Below are positions 39,539 through 48,260 of a DNA stretch of 64,000 nt, one piece after another. Origin of the DNA: Lachnospiraceae bacterium (lineage in GTDB: Bacteria; Bacillota; Clostridia; Lachnospirales; Lachnospiraceae). The translations under genes were made by a program, and so were the position numbers. How positions within the stretch are numbered: position 1 is the first letter of the stretch; the number at the start of each line of letters is the position of its first letter. The notes below the pieces were generated by a model, which saw nothing but the letters and a program-made list of their open reading frames with translations, did no database searches and was not told where the DNA came from. The stretch covers positions 43,454 to 107,453 of the forward strand of contig JAAWOU010000002.1 in NCBI GenBank assembly GCA_022799755.1, in the 5' to 3' direction.

Positions 39539-41578
39539 ATGAGGGTAAAAGGCAATCGAATCAGAAATGTCTTGCTGTGGGCGGTCTGCTTGTGCCTGTT
39601 AGGCTTCCCGATGGGGGTAAAGGCCCAGGGAGCCCCTTACACATCGCTCACCATAGACAAAGACGGCTACCCCGTGCGGACTGTGGACGGCTACATCCCG
39701 GGAGGACTCTGGGACAAGATCGGAGAGGAACAGCTTAAGAAGCCGTCGGATCTCTTTATCTCAAAAGAGGACGAAATGTACATAGCGGACACGGGAAACA
39801 GGCGGATTCTGGTATGCAGTCTGGAGGGGGAGTACCTAAGGGAGATCAGCCAGGGGCTGGAAGAGCCCGCGGGCGTATTCGTGACCGAAGAGGGTCTGGT
39901 CTATGTGGCGGATACAAAAGCCGGGAAAATCCTGGTGTTTGACAGGGAGGGCGCTTTGGTAAAGGAGTTCGGCACGCCGGTAAGCCCCCTGTTTGGCAAG
40001 TCGGCAAAGTACGCGCCCACCAAGCTGGTGGTAAACCGCTCCGGCACCATATACGCGCTGTCGGAGGGCAATGCGGAGGGAATACTGACCATTTCCGACT
40101 ATGGAGATTTCTACGGATATTTCGGCGCCAACGAGACTTATATGTCTTTGGCCAACCGCATCAGGCGGGCCCTGTTTACCGAGGAACAGTTAAAAAGCAT
40201 GCAGAAAAGCGTTCCTCCCTCCGCCTGCAATATCGACATGGACAGCACGGGCCTGATTTACACAGTGACCCAGGGGTCGGAGGGGGACGGCCTGAAGAAA
40301 TTCAATATGGCCGGAAACAACATGCTCGGCGATATTTTCGTGGATACTTTGGTGACGGATGTGGCGGTGGGAAGCATTGACAATATCTTCGCCGTATCCA
40401 AACAGGGATACATTTACGAGTACACCAGGGACGGAGAGCTGCTGTTCCATTTCGGCGGCACCGACGACGGCAACAATCGGATGGGCCTGTTCACCACGGC
40501 CCAGGCCATTGAGGCGGACTCCCGAAACCGTCTGTACGTGCTGGATTCCGGAAGAGGAGACATTACCGTCTTCCAACCGACGGAGTATGCGGACACGGTC
40601 CATCAGGCCCTGGCGCTGTACCAGGAGGGACTTTACACCGAGAGCAGGGAACCCTGGGAGAGGGTGCTAAGGCAAAACGGCCTGTTTGACTATGCCTACC
40701 GGGGCATTGCCCAGGCCCAGTACAAGCTGGAGGACTACGGAGGCGCCATGGAGGCGGCCAGGCTGGGCGGAGCGGGAGATACCTACTCCAGCGCATTCTG
40801 GCAGATCCGCAACCGGTGGCTGAGGGACCATATTGTGGCAGTGTTCTGGATCCTGCTTGGGCTTGTCTGTCTGGGAAAAATATGGCGCAGATGGGGAGAC
40901 CGGATTCCGGTTATCCGCAGGATTCGCGCAGGTCTGCGCTTTCTGGGCCGTACCAGAGGCGTAAGAGAACTTGGATTTCTGCGCTATGTGATCAAGAACC
41001 CGGCGGATGCTTTCTACGGCATCAAGCATGAGGGAAAGGTGTCCGTGGCCACGGCCACAGCGGTATATCTGCTGTTTTTCCTGCTGTTCGTGGCAGGCAA
41101 ATACGGCAGCGGCTTTCTCTTCAAGACAGTGCCGGACGGGCAGTATGACATCGGAGGGGACATGGTCCGCACCCTGGGGGTCATGATTTTGTTCGTGGTC
41201 TGCAGCCATATGATCTGTTCCATCCGGGACGGAGAGGCCACCCTGAAGCAGAATTACTGCGCTTTTATATACTGCTTCATGCCATATCTGTTCCTGAAGC
41301 CCGCGGCATTTGCGCTGAGCCATGTACTTACCTACAATGAAAGCTTCCTGATCGGCATGCTGAACTTTATCATGGTGGCGGGGACGGGGATTTTGATCTA
41401 TTTCTGTATCAAGGAGATACAATGCTATACCTACAGGGAGACCTTTATCAGCATCTTCCTGACATTGTTCACCATGTTGATCGTGGCGGCGGCAGGCTTT
41501 ATCCTGTTTGCGCTGATGCGGCAGGTATGGGATTTCGCCATAGGGATTTATAAGGAGGTGTACTACCGTGGCAGATAG
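39539..41578 (+). CDS. NHL-repeat beta-propeller + TPR-like + Yip1-like membrane domain protein
   Basis: Signal peptide; NHL repeats (KKPSDLFISKEDEMYIADTGNRRILVCSLEGEYLREI..., EEPAGVFVTEEGLVYVADTKAGKILVFDREG); helical repeat ALALYQEGLYTESREPWERVL; TM-rich C-terminus with NPADAFYGIKHEGKVS. Confidence 0.8.
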   Translation: MRVKGNRIRNVLLWAVCLCLLGFPMGVKAQGAPYTSLTIDKDGYPVRTVDGYIPGGLWDKIGEEQLKKPSDLFISKEDEMYIADTGNRRILVCSLEGEYLREISQGLEEPAGVFVTEEGLVYVADTKAGKILVFDREGALVKEFGTPVSPLFGKSAKYAPTKLVVNRSGTIYALSEGNAEGILTISDYGDFYGYFGANETYMSLANRIRRALFTEEQLKSMQKSVPPSACNIDMDSTGLIYTVTQGSEGDGLKKFNMAGNNMLGDIFVDTLVTDVAVGSIDNIFAVSKQGYIYEYTRDGELLFHFGGTDDGNNRMGLFTTAQAIEADSRNRLYVLDSGRGDITVFQPTEYADTVHQALALYQEGLYTESREPWERVLRQNGLFDYAYRGIAQAQYKLEDYGGAMEAARLGGAGDTYSSAFWQIRNRWLRDHIVAVFWILLGLVCLGKIWRRWGDRIPVIRRIRAGLRFLGRTRGVRELGFLRYVIKNPADAFYGIKHEGKVSVATATAVYLLFFLLFVAGKYGSGFLFKTVPDGQYDIGGDMVRTLGVMILFVVCSHMICSIRDGEATLKQNYCAFIYCFMPYLFLKPAAFALSHVLTYNESFLIGMLNFIMVAGTGILIYFCIKEIQCYTYRETFISIFLTLFTMLIVAAAGFILFALMRQVWDFAIGIYKEVYYRGR

Positions 41579-43736
41579 AAGATACAGGCTCCTGGGGGCA
41601 ATAACGGCGGCCGTGCTCTGCTTTTTTGCCGCACCCGTCCATGCGCGGGCCGGCGGGTCGGAAAGCGTACACCAAAACCTGCCCGGGGAGAAGCCGGACA
41701 TGGGAAACGAGAGATATCAGCTGCTTTTGGACGAAGAGACTCTGGGCATTACGGTTCTGGATAAGGCGTCCGGGGAGGACTGGAAAACCGTGCTGGACTA
41801 TACGGAGGGCAACGAGATCTGGAACGGCCTGTGCAATTCCGGAATCACTCTGGAATTCTACCAGGGAGGCTCTACGATTCCGGTATCCGTATCTGTGTAT
41901 AACGAAAAACCGGACTTGGAAATTTCTTATTATGAGGACGGCTTTGACGCCGATCTGCACTATGAGGCTTACGATTTCCGGATGCGGCTACAGGTTCGGA
42001 TAGAGGATGACGCTCTGAGCGTCTTCGTTCCGGGGGAATCCATAGAGGAGGGGGAGGAATATCTGCTGGGCGCAGTCTGGCTCTACCCTATGTTCGGTGC
42101 GAACGCTCCCGGGGAGGAAGAGGGATACATGGTCATCCCCGAGGGCGCGGGCGCCACCATTGACCTGGCGGATAATCACGGAAAATTCAAGACGCCTTAC
42201 ACCAAGCGGATTTACGGCAGCAATGTGGGCATAGATCCCATTGCCGCCAGCCGGTACAATGTGCCCGTGGTGACAGAGCCCCAGACCATATCCCTGCCCG
42301 TGTGGGGGATGGTGTACACAGGCAAAGAGAGGGGCTTTTTGGGAATCATTACGGACGGAGAGTATAACGCGCAGCTTCTGGCCTATCCAAACGGCGTGAC
42401 CACGCCCTACAACTGGGTCAGCGCCAAATTCCTGGTCCGGGAGATCTACACCCGCCAGACAGCCAAATCCAGCGGCGTCCCTGCCGTGGAGAGCAAAGGG
42501 GACATCCGGGATATGGGGGTGCGGTATCTGTTCGCGGACGGGGAGGAGGCAGACTACGCGGGGCTTGCAAAGGCCTATCAGACCTATCTGGCGGCACGGG
42601 GAATCCTTGGCAGACAGGAGGATGCTTTCCGGATCAAGCTGGATTTTCTGGGGGCGGACTCCAAAAAGTGGTTTCTTTTCAACCAATTGGTGCCAATGAC
42701 CACTTTGGAGGATATGGATGAGATTCTGGAGGAACTGGAGAGCCGGGGCGTCCGGGACGTGATGCCCGTATACTTTGGATGGCAGAGGGACGGAGCCACC
42801 AGATCCCTTGGAAGCGGGGATTTCCGGATCGCTCCCGGCCTGGGCTCCGCAGAGGAACTGGAGCGGCTGATGGAAAAATGGGACAGAAAAGGGAGCGGAC
42901 TTGTCTTACACCAGGATTTCCTGCTGGCCTGCACGGACAGGCTCTACAATACCTCCACGGATATCGTCAAGTCCGTGAGCCAGACGCTGGTAGAGATCCC
43001 CACCAACCAGAAGCTGTTCAAAACCATGTACTATATGACGCCGCTCAGAACGGCCCGGATGATGGAGCGCTTTACGAAACAGTATAGGGACACGGTTCTG
43101 TCCCATGTAAGCATAGAGGGTGTGACGGACAATCTGTATTCCTACTATTCCTCCGGCGTGACCTATACCAGGGAGGAATGCGCCAGGCAGCAGATGCAGG
43201 CCCTGGAGGAGCTTACCTTTGCCCGGATCGGAATGACCGCTCCCAATGTGTACCTGTGGGAGGATATGGCGGAGTATTACGATATGCCCATGACCACCTC
43301 CAAGTACAATATGATCGATAAGGAGATTCCTTTCCTGCCCATGGTGCTGCGGGGGTATGTGCCCTACTGGGCGTCCTATACCAACTTTGAAGCCAATGAA
43401 AAGGAGTTCTTCCTGAAGCTTTTGGAATACGGGGCCTATCCTGCATTCCTCCTGACCAAGGAACCGCCGGTGGAGCTGCGCAACACCAACTCCTCCTATA
43501 TCTACACTTCCGAGTTCTCCGTGCTGGAGGAAAAGATCCTGCGGTATGACAGAGAGATCGGGGAGGTCCTGCGGCAGGTGGAGGGAGCGGGCATCACAGC
43601 CCATGCGTATCTCACGGACCGGGTGGTCAGGGTGGAATATGAAAACGGAGTCAAGCTTGTGATCAATTATGGAGACGGGGATTATGCGTACCGGGGCGAG
43701 AGCATTCCCGCCTGCTCATATAGCCTGATTCAGTAG
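41568..43736 (+). CDS. DUF5696-like secreted protein
   Basis: Signal peptide; NERYQLLLDEETLGITVLDKASGEDWKTV...VIPEGAGATIDLADN...; glycosidase-like fold hints; sits between NHL-Yip1 and permease genes. Confidence 0.7.
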   Translation: MADRRYRLLGAITAAVLCFFAAPVHARAGGSESVHQNLPGEKPDMGNERYQLLLDEETLGITVLDKASGEDWKTVLDYTEGNEIWNGLCNSGITLEFYQGGSTIPVSVSVYNEKPDLEISYYEDGFDADLHYEAYDFRMRLQVRIEDDALSVFVPGESIEEGEEYLLGAVWLYPMFGANAPGEEEGYMVIPEGAGATIDLADNHGKFKTPYTKRIYGSNVGIDPIAASRYNVPVVTEPQTISLPVWGMVYTGKERGFLGIITDGEYNAQLLAYPNGVTTPYNWVSAKFLVREIYTRQTAKSSGVPAVESKGDIRDMGVRYLFADGEEADYAGLAKAYQTYLAARGILGRQEDAFRIKLDFLGADSKKWFLFNQLVPMTTLEDMDEILEELESRGVRDVMPVYFGWQRDGATRSLGSGDFRIAPGLGSAEELERLMEKWDRKGSGLVLHQDFLLACTDRLYNTSTDIVKSVSQTLVEIPTNQKLFKTMYYMTPLRTARMMERFTKQYRDTVLSHVSIEGVTDNLYSYYSSGVTYTREECARQQMQALEELTFARIGMTAPNVYLWEDMAEYYDMPMTTSKYNMIDKEIPFLPMVLRGYVPYWASYTNFEANEKEFFLKLLEYGAYPAFLLTKEPPVELRNTNSSYIYTSEFSVLEEKILRYDREIGEVLRQVEGAGITAHAYLTDRVVRVEYENGVKLVINYGDGDYAYRGESIPACSYSLIQ

Positions 43737-43748
43737 GGAGGTGGTCCA

Positions 43749-44699
43749 ATGAAAGGATTTCAAGGGAAGAAAAAAGTGCCTGCCGCGGCGGGCAAAGGAA
43801 GCGGGCGGCATCTGACCATGTCCCGGAAGAAGAGCCTGGTAGGGCTGCTGTTCGTGACGCCGTGGCTGGCGGGGTTTTTCGTCTTCTTTGCCTCTCCGCT
43901 GCTGCAGGCCGTAAACTATAGCCTGAACAAGGTGACTATCACGGCCACGGGCAGGAAGATGACCTATGTGGGGATTGGGAACTATCAGGATATTTTCCTA
44001 AAGGACGCCTATTTCGTGGACAGACTGCTGAATTTTTTAAAGGAGATTATCCTGCAGCTGCCGTTGATACTGGTATTCTCTCTGGTGATCGCCATTCTGC
44101 TCAATCAGTCCGTGAAAGGGAAAGGGATTTTCCGGACCCTGTTCTTTCTGCCCATCATCGTGGTCAGCGGACCCGTGATGCAGATGCTGATCAGCTCCGG
44201 CTCCACCACCATTCCGCTGATAGAGCAGTACGGGCTCTACGAGATGATAGAGGAGACGGTGCCGAAGTTTCTCAGAGAGCCTGTCACGGGACTGTTTGGC
44301 GAGCTGCTGCTGATCTTATGGTATTCCGGCGTGCCTACCCTGATCTTTCTGGCGGGGCTGCAGAAGATCGATACCACGCTGTACGAGGCGTCCTATATGG
44401 ACGGAGCTTCCTCCTGGGTGGCATTCTGGAAGATCGTGCTTCCCTCCATCCGGGGCATGATCCTGATCAACAGCATTTATGTGACGGTGTTCCTGGCCAC
44501 CTCGGAGCTGAACGAGGTCATTGACCTGATTCGCAGCAATATGCTAAACGCCAGCAAGGGATTCGGCATTGCCTCTGCCATGGCGTGGCTCTACACCATA
44601 TGCATCCTGGTCATCATCGGTCTGTGCTACGCGCTCTTCGGCCGGACCCGGGACGGGGAGAAGCCGAAAAAATCCGGCGGAAAGGGGCGGAAACCATGA
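43749..44699 (+). CDS. Sugar ABC transporter permease
   Basis: Six TM; TTLYEASYMDGASSWVAFWKIVLPSIRGMILIN EAA loop. Confidence 0.93.
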   Translation: MKGFQGKKKVPAAAGKGSGRHLTMSRKKSLVGLLFVTPWLAGFFVFFASPLLQAVNYSLNKVTITATGRKMTYVGIGNYQDIFLKDAYFVDRLLNFLKEIILQLPLILVFSLVIAILLNQSVKGKGIFRTLFFLPIIVVSGPVMQMLISSGSTTIPLIEQYGLYEMIEETVPKFLREPVTGLFGELLLILWYSGVPTLIFLAGLQKIDTTLYEASYMDGASSWVAFWKIVLPSIRGMILINSIYVTVFLATSELNEVIDLIRSNMLNASKGFGIASAMAWLYTICILVIIGLCYALFGRTRDGEKPKKSGGKGRKP

Positions 44700-45670
44700 A
44701 AAAGAAATTTGCGGGCCACTATGCTTCCCTGCGGGCAAGGCTTGTGGGGAGGCCCGGCCACAGAGGGTGGCTGTTCAAGGCAATGATCTATGTGCTGCTG
44801 GTGTCCATCGGATTCGTATATCTGTATCCGGTGCTGAGCATGTTCGTCACCAGCCTCATGGGGCTTCCGGATCTGCTGGACGCGGCGGTGAAATGGGTGC
44901 CCACGGCAGTGACCCTGGACAATTACAGAGAGGCGCTGGATGTGATGCGGGTGAAAGAGACCCTGATCAACTCCGTGGTGGGAGCCCTGCTGCCGGCCCT
45001 GGCCCAGACGGCGGTGTGCGCCCTGACGGGGTATGGTCTTGCCAGATACCAGGTGCCGCTGAAAAAGCTGATCATCGGACTGCTCATCGTCACATTCGTA
45101 GTGCCGCCCTATGTGCTGCTGGTGCCCAATTACGTCATGTTCTCCGATTACGGGCTGCTGGGGACTTTGAAGACGCTGATCTATCCGGCCATGCTGGGAC
45201 AGGGGATGAAAAGTGCGATCTTTGTGCTGATCTTCATGCAGTTCTTCCGCCAGACCCCGCTGTCTTTGGACGAGGCGGCCCGGGTGGACGGCGCGGGCGA
45301 GGCCAGGATCTTTTTCGGGATCGCGGTACCCCTGGCAGTGCCGGCGTTTATCATCAGCTTCCTGTTTTCCTTTGTGTGGTATTGGAACGAGACCTATTTC
45401 ACCGCCCTGTATTTAAACGGGAACAATATCGGGGATACCACAAAGGTCAGCACCATGCTGCTGGAACTGCAGAATTTCGACGCCATGTACAAGCAGCGGG
45501 TTCAGCAGGTGGCAAGCTGGGGTGCTTCCGTCATGGGGGAATCCGTGGCCAATGAGGCCGTTAAGATGGCGGCCACGGTGATCACCATTCTGCCTCTGCT
45601 GATTTTATACTTCTGTCTCCAGAAGTATTTCGTGGAGGGAATCGACAGAACCGGTATCACCGGCGAATAG
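44696..45670 (+). CDS. Carbohydrate ABC transporter permease (UgpE-like)
   Basis: LSLDEAARVDGAGEARIFFGIAVPLAVPAFI EAA loop; start overlaps the upstream stop (ATGA). Confidence 0.93.
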   Translation: MKKKFAGHYASLRARLVGRPGHRGWLFKAMIYVLLVSIGFVYLYPVLSMFVTSLMGLPDLLDAAVKWVPTAVTLDNYREALDVMRVKETLINSVVGALLPALAQTAVCALTGYGLARYQVPLKKLIIGLLIVTFVVPPYVLLVPNYVMFSDYGLLGTLKTLIYPAMLGQGMKSAIFVLIFMQFFRQTPLSLDEAARVDGAGEARIFFGIAVPLAVPAFIISFLFSFVWYWNETYFTALYLNGNNIGDTTKVSTMLLELQNFDAMYKQRVQQVASWGASVMGESVANEAVKMAATVITILPLLILYFCLQKYFVEGIDRTGITGE

Positions 45671-45735
45671 AAAACGAGCAAAAAGCGTTCACTCCGGCGC
45701 TGCCGGACGAATTGCAATGGAAAGTGCCTGAACGG

Positions 45736-45770
45736 CTTCCCTGCGGGAAGAAAGCTTCCCTGCAGGAAGC
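45736..45770. repeat. Two tandem hairpins before the SBP2 gene
   Basis: CTTCCCTGCGGGAAG (45736-45750) and GCTTCCCTGCAGGAAGC (45754-45770). Confidence 0.8.
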
Positions 45771-45818
45771 CTGACAGAATAGATGTGAAATCAAAAAAAT
45801 TTTTAAAGGAGGTTTTTT

Positions 45819-47306
45819 ATGAAAAGAACCAAGAAAGCAATTGCGTTGGCATTGGCAATGTCCCTGACGGCGGCCGCGGCAGGCTGCGGGAATTCCGACT
45901 CCGGAAGCGCTGCTTCGGATAGCCGGGAGAGCAAATCCCAGGAGAGCAAAGCGCCCGAGGGCGCAGAGGGCGGGGAAGAACAGAGCCCGGAGGCAGCCGC
46001 CCAGGGAGAGGACGGGGCAGAGAGCGTACAGGGCGAGAGCGGACTTCCGCCCATGACCGAGGAGGAGATCACCCTGACTTATGCCTGCTGGGGCCTTGCG
46101 GAAAAGGGAGAGATTGAGGCAAAGGATAAGCAGATCGAGGCTTTCGAGAAAGCCTATCCCAATATCCATGTGGAGTTCGTCACCATCGACCAGGCCACCT
46201 GGGACGACAGTCTGACCTCCATGGCTGCCACGGGAAGCCTGCCGGACGTGTTCTGGGTATTCAGCGCCACCAATGCCGTGGCCAATGAATGGGCCCTGGA
46301 TGTGACGGACTATTACGAGGCGGATCCGGACGCAAGGGAAGTATACCCGGAGATGGTGGAGAACGCCAAATTAAACGGCAGGCTCTACTGCATGCCCACG
46401 GTCATGTTCCCGTACCTGGTATTTTTGAACAAGACATACTTTGAGAAGTACAATGAGCCCCTGCCCTCCTATGACTGGACCATGGATGAGTTCAAGGAGA
46501 TCGCGGAGAGGATCACCCATCCGGAGGAGTTTTACTTCGGTACCTCCAATCCGAACTACATTGACTACTTCCCGGCGCTGTACGAGGGATATTCCAACAG
46601 AGGCTGGGACGGAGAGGAGTATCATTTTGACCAGGTATGGGTGGATGCCCTGAACCTGAAGTATGACTGGATCGACGACGACACTCTGGAGTGGGAGTCC
46701 GCGGAGGATAAGCTGCGTTACTTAGGCGATGAGGGCGCATGGCCTCCGGCATTCGGAAGAAGCGCCATGCACTTTGACTGGAGCTGGACCATTGCGGCCT
46801 TTGAGGATGCCTACACGGCCCAGTCCGGCTGCGAATTCCTGTATTACCCCCAGCCCGCCGGCCCCTCCGGGGCAGAGATGGCCGTGGTGGACTACGGCGT
46901 GATCTCCGCTGCCACAGAGCATCCCAGGGAGGCATGGGAACTGCAGAAATGGACCTCCTGGGGCAAGGAGGGCGTGCTGAACCGCTATGAGGGGTATAAG
47001 CAGGCAGGGCTCACCGCAATTTCCCGTATGCCGGTCACAAGCAACAGCGAAGCCTGGGCTGCGGTGAAAAGTTTTACGGACAGGGAGGACTTCTTAGCCC
47101 TCTACGATCATCTGGAGAAGACCAACATCGTCTCCAGCACCACCAGCGTAGCGCCGGGTTACAATGAGATGACTACCTGGATGGATGAGAACGGGATCTG
47201 GGGAAAACTGGACAGCCGGGAGGTCTCCCCTGCGGATGTGGCCGCGGAGCTTACCCAGAAAGCCAATGAATTAAAGGATGAATGGCTGGCGAATCATGTA
47301 AAGTAA
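45819..47306 (+). CDS. Extracellular sugar-binding lipoprotein (ABC SBP)
   Basis: Lipobox LTAAAAGCGN; KQIEAFEKAYPNIHVEFVTIDQATWDDSLTSMAATGSLPDVFWV; strong RBS AAAGGAGG. Confidence 0.95.
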   Translation: MKRTKKAIALALAMSLTAAAAGCGNSDSGSAASDSRESKSQESKAPEGAEGGEEQSPEAAAQGEDGAESVQGESGLPPMTEEEITLTYACWGLAEKGEIEAKDKQIEAFEKAYPNIHVEFVTIDQATWDDSLTSMAATGSLPDVFWVFSATNAVANEWALDVTDYYEADPDAREVYPEMVENAKLNGRLYCMPTVMFPYLVFLNKTYFEKYNEPLPSYDWTMDEFKEIAERITHPEEFYFGTSNPNYIDYFPALYEGYSNRGWDGEEYHFDQVWVDALNLKYDWIDDDTLEWESAEDKLRYLGDEGAWPPAFGRSAMHFDWSWTIAAFEDAYTAQSGCEFLYYPQPAGPSGAEMAVVDYGVISAATEHPREAWELQKWTSWGKEGVLNRYEGYKQAGLTAISRMPVTSNSEAWAAVKSFTDREDFLALYDHLEKTNIVSSTTSVAPGYNEMTTWMDENGIWGKLDSREVSPADVAAELTQKANELKDEWLANHVK

Positions 47307-47315
47307 ATCGGGTCA

Positions 47316-47345
47316 TGCCCTGCCGGTGGCTGTGCCGGCAGGGCA
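47316..47345. repeat. Strong intra-operon hairpin after the SBP2 gene
   Basis: TGCCCTGCCGG (47316-47326) / CCGGCAGGGCA (47335-47345), perfect 11 bp; no T-tract. Confidence 0.8.
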
Positions 47346-47362
47346 CAGAAAGGGAGGTTGTC

Positions 47363-48226
47363 ATGAAAGGTGTTACCATCAATCCGAAAGGCTTCCATAA
47401 GGGACAGATTAAATTCTACGTGGTGCTGATCCCCCTTGCGCTGTTCATGGCGCTGCCCATTGTCTATATTATCAGTCATGCCTTTAAGCCGCCAAGCGAG
47501 CTGTTCGCGTTTCCCCCCAGGTTCTTCGTAAAGTCTCCCACCGCGGACAATTTCCGGAATCTGGCCAAGGTATCCGGAGGCTCGGTGGTATCCGTGGGCA
47601 GATATGCCTTTAACAGCATTCTGGTGACGGTGTCGGTGGTGTGCGCCAACATGGTGGTGGGCTCCATGGCGGGTTTTGCCCTGTCCAAGCTGGACTTTAA
47701 GGGGAAGAAAGTTCTCTTTGAGATCAATACCCTGTCCATGATGTTCGTGCCGGCAGCGGTGCTGATTCCCAGATACCTGGTCATGGACAGAATCCATATC
47801 ATGGACACGTATTTCGCCCATATCCTGCCACTGCTTGCCATGCCCGTGGGAATGTTTCTGGTAAAGCAGTTTATCGACCAGGTGCCGGACGAGCTCATCG
47901 AGGCGGCGGTGGTGGACGGGGCGAATAAGTTCACCATATACAGAATCGTGATCCTGCCCCTGATCAAACCGGCCCTGGCCACGGTGTGCATCCTGTCTTT
48001 CCAGCAGGTCTGGGGGAATCTGGAGACCTCCAACATGTTCACCACCAAAGAGAGCATGCGGACGCTGGCGTTTTTCATGAATACGCTGATCAATGCCAAT
48101 GCCTCCGTGGCGGGACAGGGAATCTCCGCTGCCGCGGCGCTTATTATGTTTGTGCCGAATATCGTCCTGTTCATCATTCTCCAGAGCAATGTGATGAACA
48201 CTATGGCATATTCGGGAATCAAGTAA
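47363..48226 (+). CDS. Carbohydrate ABC transporter permease
   Basis: Six TM; DELIEAAVVDGANKFTIYRIVILPLIKPALATV EAA loop. Confidence 0.93.
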   Translation: MKGVTINPKGFHKGQIKFYVVLIPLALFMALPIVYIISHAFKPPSELFAFPPRFFVKSPTADNFRNLAKVSGGSVVSVGRYAFNSILVTVSVVCANMVVGSMAGFALSKLDFKGKKVLFEINTLSMMFVPAAVLIPRYLVMDRIHIMDTYFAHILPLLAMPVGMFLVKQFIDQVPDELIEAAVVDGANKFTIYRIVILPLIKPALATVCILSFQQVWGNLETSNMFTTKESMRTLAFFMNTLINANASVAGQGISAAAALIMFVPNIVLFIILQSNVMNTMAYSGIK

Positions 48227-48260
48227 GGAGGCTGCGGCATAACGCAGGTCAGGAGGGCGT

